Assembly: GCF_947492555.1 (NCBI RefSeq)
Contig: NZ_CANLNE010000003.1
Location: 124,001 to 188,000 of the forward strand
Length of the DNA stretch: 64,000 nucleotides
Source of the DNA: an uncultured Roseobacter sp.
GTDB lineage: Bacteria > Pseudomonadota > Alphaproteobacteria > Rhodobacterales > Rhodobacteraceae
Reading direction: 5' to 3'
Part shown: positions 62,053-64,000 of the stretch, in pieces
Layout of the letters: each line of letters starts with the position of its first letter
How positions within the stretch are numbered: the first letter of the stretch is position 1
The notes under the pieces: generated by a model
Told to the model about the DNA's origin: nothing
Databases searched by the model: none
What the model saw: the letters and a program-made list of their open reading frames with translations, nothing else
Translations under genes and position numbers: made by a program

Positions 62053-63360
62053 TTATTTCACGATATGCTCGTCTTTGACAAACATGTTCGCCCACGCGCG
62101 GTCGATGAGATCCGGGGACATCTGATACGGGATGCCTTCGAAATCGCAGATCGAAATCATCTGGTCGATCAGGAAAATCGGCTGGTAGTTGGCGTAGATG
62201 TTGTCGATCTCGGGATATTTGACCTTCAGCAGGTGCACAAGCGTGGCCTCGTCGAGCGGCATCTTGCGCTTTTTCGCGACCATGGCGAAGATTTTCAGGA
62301 AGTTTTCCTGGTTTGGGCCATCAATCTTGATCTTGAAGAAAATCCGGCGCAGGGCGGCCTGATCGAAGATCTCATTCGGGTGGAAGTTGGTGGAGAAGAT
62401 CACCAGGGTGTCGAAGGGCACCTCGAACTTTTCGCCCGATTGCAGGGCGAGGATGTCCTTGCTTTCTTCCAGGGGAACGATCCAGCGGTTCACAAGGCTC
62501 TGCGGTGGCTCAGCCTGGCGGCCAAGGTCGTCGACGATGAAGATGCCGCCGGTGGATTTCAGCTGTAAGGGCGCCTGATAGGTGCGTGCGGTGGGGTTGT
62601 AGACCAGATCGAGCATGTCGAGGCTGAGCTCACCGCCGGTGATCACTGTGGGGCGCTCGCATTTCACATAGCGCATGTCGAACTTGGTCGCGCGGCGCAA
62701 AGAGGTTGGATCGTCTTCCTCCATCGGCACGGCGGCGTGCACGATGGGGTCATAGACGGTGATCACCTGGCCCGCGTATTCGATGGCGCGCGGGACAAAG
62801 ACGTTGTCGCCAAGCGCGTCGCGGATGCCGTTGGAGATGGAGGATTTACCGTTGCCGGGCGGGCCGTACATTAGGATCGAACGCCCGGCGGAGACTGCCG
62901 GGCCCAACTGGTCGAGCAGCATGTCAGGCAGCACGAGGTGGCCCATCGCGCCGGTCAGCTGATCGCGGGTGATCTGCATGTTGCGCACGGACTGGCGCTT
63001 GACCTGTTCGCGGTAGACATCAAGCGGCACTGGCATGGCGCCGAAGTATTCCGATTGCGACAGGGCGTCGAGCGCGCGGGCCTTGCCCTGTTCGGTCAAC
63101 TGGTAGCCCATTTCATTGCCGTTGTTGGCATTGAGCGTGCCTGTCGCCTCCAGCAAACGTTGCTCGCGGGCCATATCCACGAGTTCCTGTGTCACCGGGA
63201 TCGGCAGGCAAATCGCCTTGGAAAGATCGCTGACCATATCCACGTTCTTGCGGAACATTGTCTTCAAAACGATGTCGCGCATCATCACGGTGGAAAGCTT
63301 CATGTCTTCCAGCGTGCGGGGCGGTGGTGGCGCCATGACGTTGGCGGTTTGCATATTCAT
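62053..63360 (-). CDS. AAA family ATPase next to the Flp pilus prepilin peptidase
   Basis: A 435-residue AAA+ ATPase of unproven function. An N-terminal winged-helix-like region (about 20-110, LPIPVTQELVDMAREQ) precedes the ATPase domain with Walker A GPPGNGKS (166-173), Walker B GIFIVDDLGRQ, and TLVIFSTNFHPNEIFD as sensor 1. Homologues in Rhodobacterales sit beside tad/flp pilus genes, and tadV lies 83 bases upstream on the same strand here. A chaperone or remodelling role in pilus assembly is an inference only. It is the last gene of the visible operon. Confidence 0.85.
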   Translation of the reverse strand: MNMQTANVMAPPPPRTLEDMKLSTVMMRDIVLKTMFRKNVDMVSDLSKAICLPIPVTQELVDMAREQRLLEATGTLNANNGNEMGYQLTEQGKARALDALSQSEYFGAMPVPLDVYREQVKRQSVRNMQITRDQLTGAMGHLVLPDMLLDQLGPAVSAGRSILMYGPPGNGKSSISNGIRDALGDNVFVPRAIEYAGQVITVYDPIVHAAVPMEEDDPTSLRRATKFDMRYVKCERPTVITGGELSLDMLDLVYNPTARTYQAPLQLKSTGGIFIVDDLGRQAEPPQSLVNRWIVPLEESKDILALQSGEKFEVPFDTLVIFSTNFHPNEIFDQAALRRIFFKIKIDGPNQENFLKIFAMVAKKRKMPLDEATLVHLLKVKYPEIDNIYANYQPIFLIDQMISICDFEGIPYQMSPDLIDRAWANMFVKDEHIVK

Positions 63361-63443
63361 GGGTCGGTCCTCAATGACAGCAGTTTTATCGCGGTGACGT
63401 GCACCCCGTTTGCCGGAACCGTAACGAGAAAAAATGGCGTAAT

Positions 63444-63941
63444 TCAGGCGCCTTTAAGAGCACCGAGGATCAAGTAGAGGGCAAGAGCCATGCCAAGTGC
63501 GAGCCCCATGGGGAATTTCTTGCCCTGATCCCAGCTGGCCCAATGGGGCGCCAGGTTGCGCAGGCCGGTGGCGCGCGCAATGCGGTGGGTGACGAAGGCG
63601 GCAAGCAGTGATGCTGCGAGCAGCGCCATGATCAGCCGCAGGTCAGGCAATGCCACGTAAGGTGCTGCGGCTGCTATGAATTTCGCATCGCCAGCCCCCA
63701 TGGCCCCGATCCCGTTGAGCAGGATGCCAAGGATCAGCATGATTGCCAGTTGCGCCAATCGCCACAGGTACACATCAAGGCTGGGCATTGCAAAAGGCCC
63801 AATCACCACGAAAACCAATGCCAGTACGATCACTGTCTGGTTGGTGATCTTCATCCGCGACAGGTCGGTGAAGGCCACGTAAAAGCACAAGGGCAGCACG
63901 AATGGCAAAAACCACCAAGCGGAAGAGGCCGTGATTGCCAT
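63444..63941 (-). CDS. tadV: A24 family prepilin peptidase (TadV/CpaA)
   Basis: Aspartyl peptidase that processes Flp prepilins for the tad tight-adherence pilus. The 165-residue membrane protein has about five to six helices, the first catalytic aspartate in VAFTDLSRMKI (residue about 25) and the second in the GxGD motif AMGAGDAKF (about residue 84). The short form without an N-methylation domain fits the TadV branch. It lies upstream of the AAA ATPase; the rest of the tad cluster is presumably outside the window. Confidence 0.93.
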   Translation of the reverse strand: MAITASSAWWFLPFVLPLCFYVAFTDLSRMKITNQTVIVLALVFVVIGPFAMPSLDVYLWRLAQLAIMLILGILLNGIGAMGAGDAKFIAAAAPYVALPDLRLIMALLAASLLAAFVTHRIARATGLRNLAPHWASWDQGKKFPMGLALGMALALYLILGALKGA

Positions 63942-63954
63942 GGGGCGCCTGCCG

Positions 63955-64000
63955 TCAGGTATCGAGTGCGTTTAACGCGCGCACGGCTGGCTCAAAGTGC
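63955..64000 (-). CDS. Possible 3' end of an upstream gene
   Basis: On the minus strand the window edge carries an open frame reading HFEPAVRALNALDT then a TGA stop at 63955-63957, 13 bases before the tadV start. Spacing and codon use fit the last residues of an operon gene that lies beyond the window, but 14 codons are too few to identify it. Confidence 0.4.
   Translation of the reverse strand, partial: HFEPAVRALNALDT

Noticed and set aside
1-64000. tRNA, rRNA, CRISPR, insertion sequence or prophage genes
   Set aside because: I looked through the intergenic gaps for cloverleaf T-arm sequences, regularly spaced repeats and transposase or phage genes and found none. The only recombinase is chromosomal XerC.

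Overview
The window is about 64 kb of GC-rich chromosomal sequence from an alphaproteobacterium, most likely an order Rhodobacterales (Roseobacter group) member. The grounds are a short prolyl-tRNA synthetase without the editing insert, a phosphatidylcholine synthase, a VPLPA-CTERM surface protein, a DUF484-xerC pair, a ruvCAB-ybgC-tolQRAB-pal-cpoB-tilS-ftsH block, a tad-type prepilin peptidase beside its AAA ATPase, and dense operons with ATGA, GTGA and TGATG overlaps. It is almost entirely ordinary housekeeping chromosome. I see no prophage, insertion sequence, CRISPR array, rRNA or tRNA.

Layout. 1-3752: end of proS, a DUF2937 membrane protein and the lolC/E-lolD lipoprotein exporter. 3828-6443: an Ldh_2-family reductase, a small DMT permease, a lipoprotein cytochrome c and an HExxH lipoprotein. 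6444-7452: a gap with stacked small hairpins and an AT-rich orphan gene beside parE (7503-9461). 9839-15263: VPLPA-CTERM protein, AhpD-like protein, secreted alpha/beta hydrolase, MATE pump and N-formylglutamate amidohydrolase-like enzyme. 15499-20577: a leftward catabolic operon (APH-type phosphotransferase, HCCA isomerase, FAD oxidoreductase, uronate-dehydrogenase-like SDR) divergent from an ACAD10/11-type acyl-CoA dehydrogenase. 21126-26529: truA, then ycjX-GNAT-ycjF and a cNMP/Trx-like/thioredoxin-reductase-like fusion.

26762-34293: ileS with a structured leader, ogt, pcs, cytochrome P460, xerC, DUF484 and a small transaldolase. 34421-40695: priA, an MFS permease, a second MATE pump, prmA and a small membrane protein. 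40837-53479: a DUF1127 gene, ruvCAB, two small unknown genes, then ybgC-tolQRAB-pal-cpoB-tilS-ftsH, which links Holliday-junction processing, envelope integrity, tRNA-Ile modification and membrane proteolysis. 53594-57499: a MOSC protein, fhs, a small exported protein and folD (one-carbon metabolism). 57503-61088: a PaaI-type thioesterase and the pdeM/DEXH-helicase DNA-repair pair. 61417-64000: a GFA-family protein, then the tad-associated AAA ATPase and tadV prepilin peptidase.

The least ordinary signals are these: a dispersed 26-nt intergenic repeat in four copies, two of them forming a large inverted repeat between ogt and pcs; the hairpin stack and AT-rich orphan beside parE; the APH/ACAD pair, which resembles a 4-hydroxyacyl-CoA kinase/dehydratase route; and the cNMP-Trx-TrxR fusion that lacks redox cysteines. 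No wholly new multi-gene system is evident. All start codons are chosen by eye from ribosome-binding-like sequence, overlap with neighbours and family start positions.
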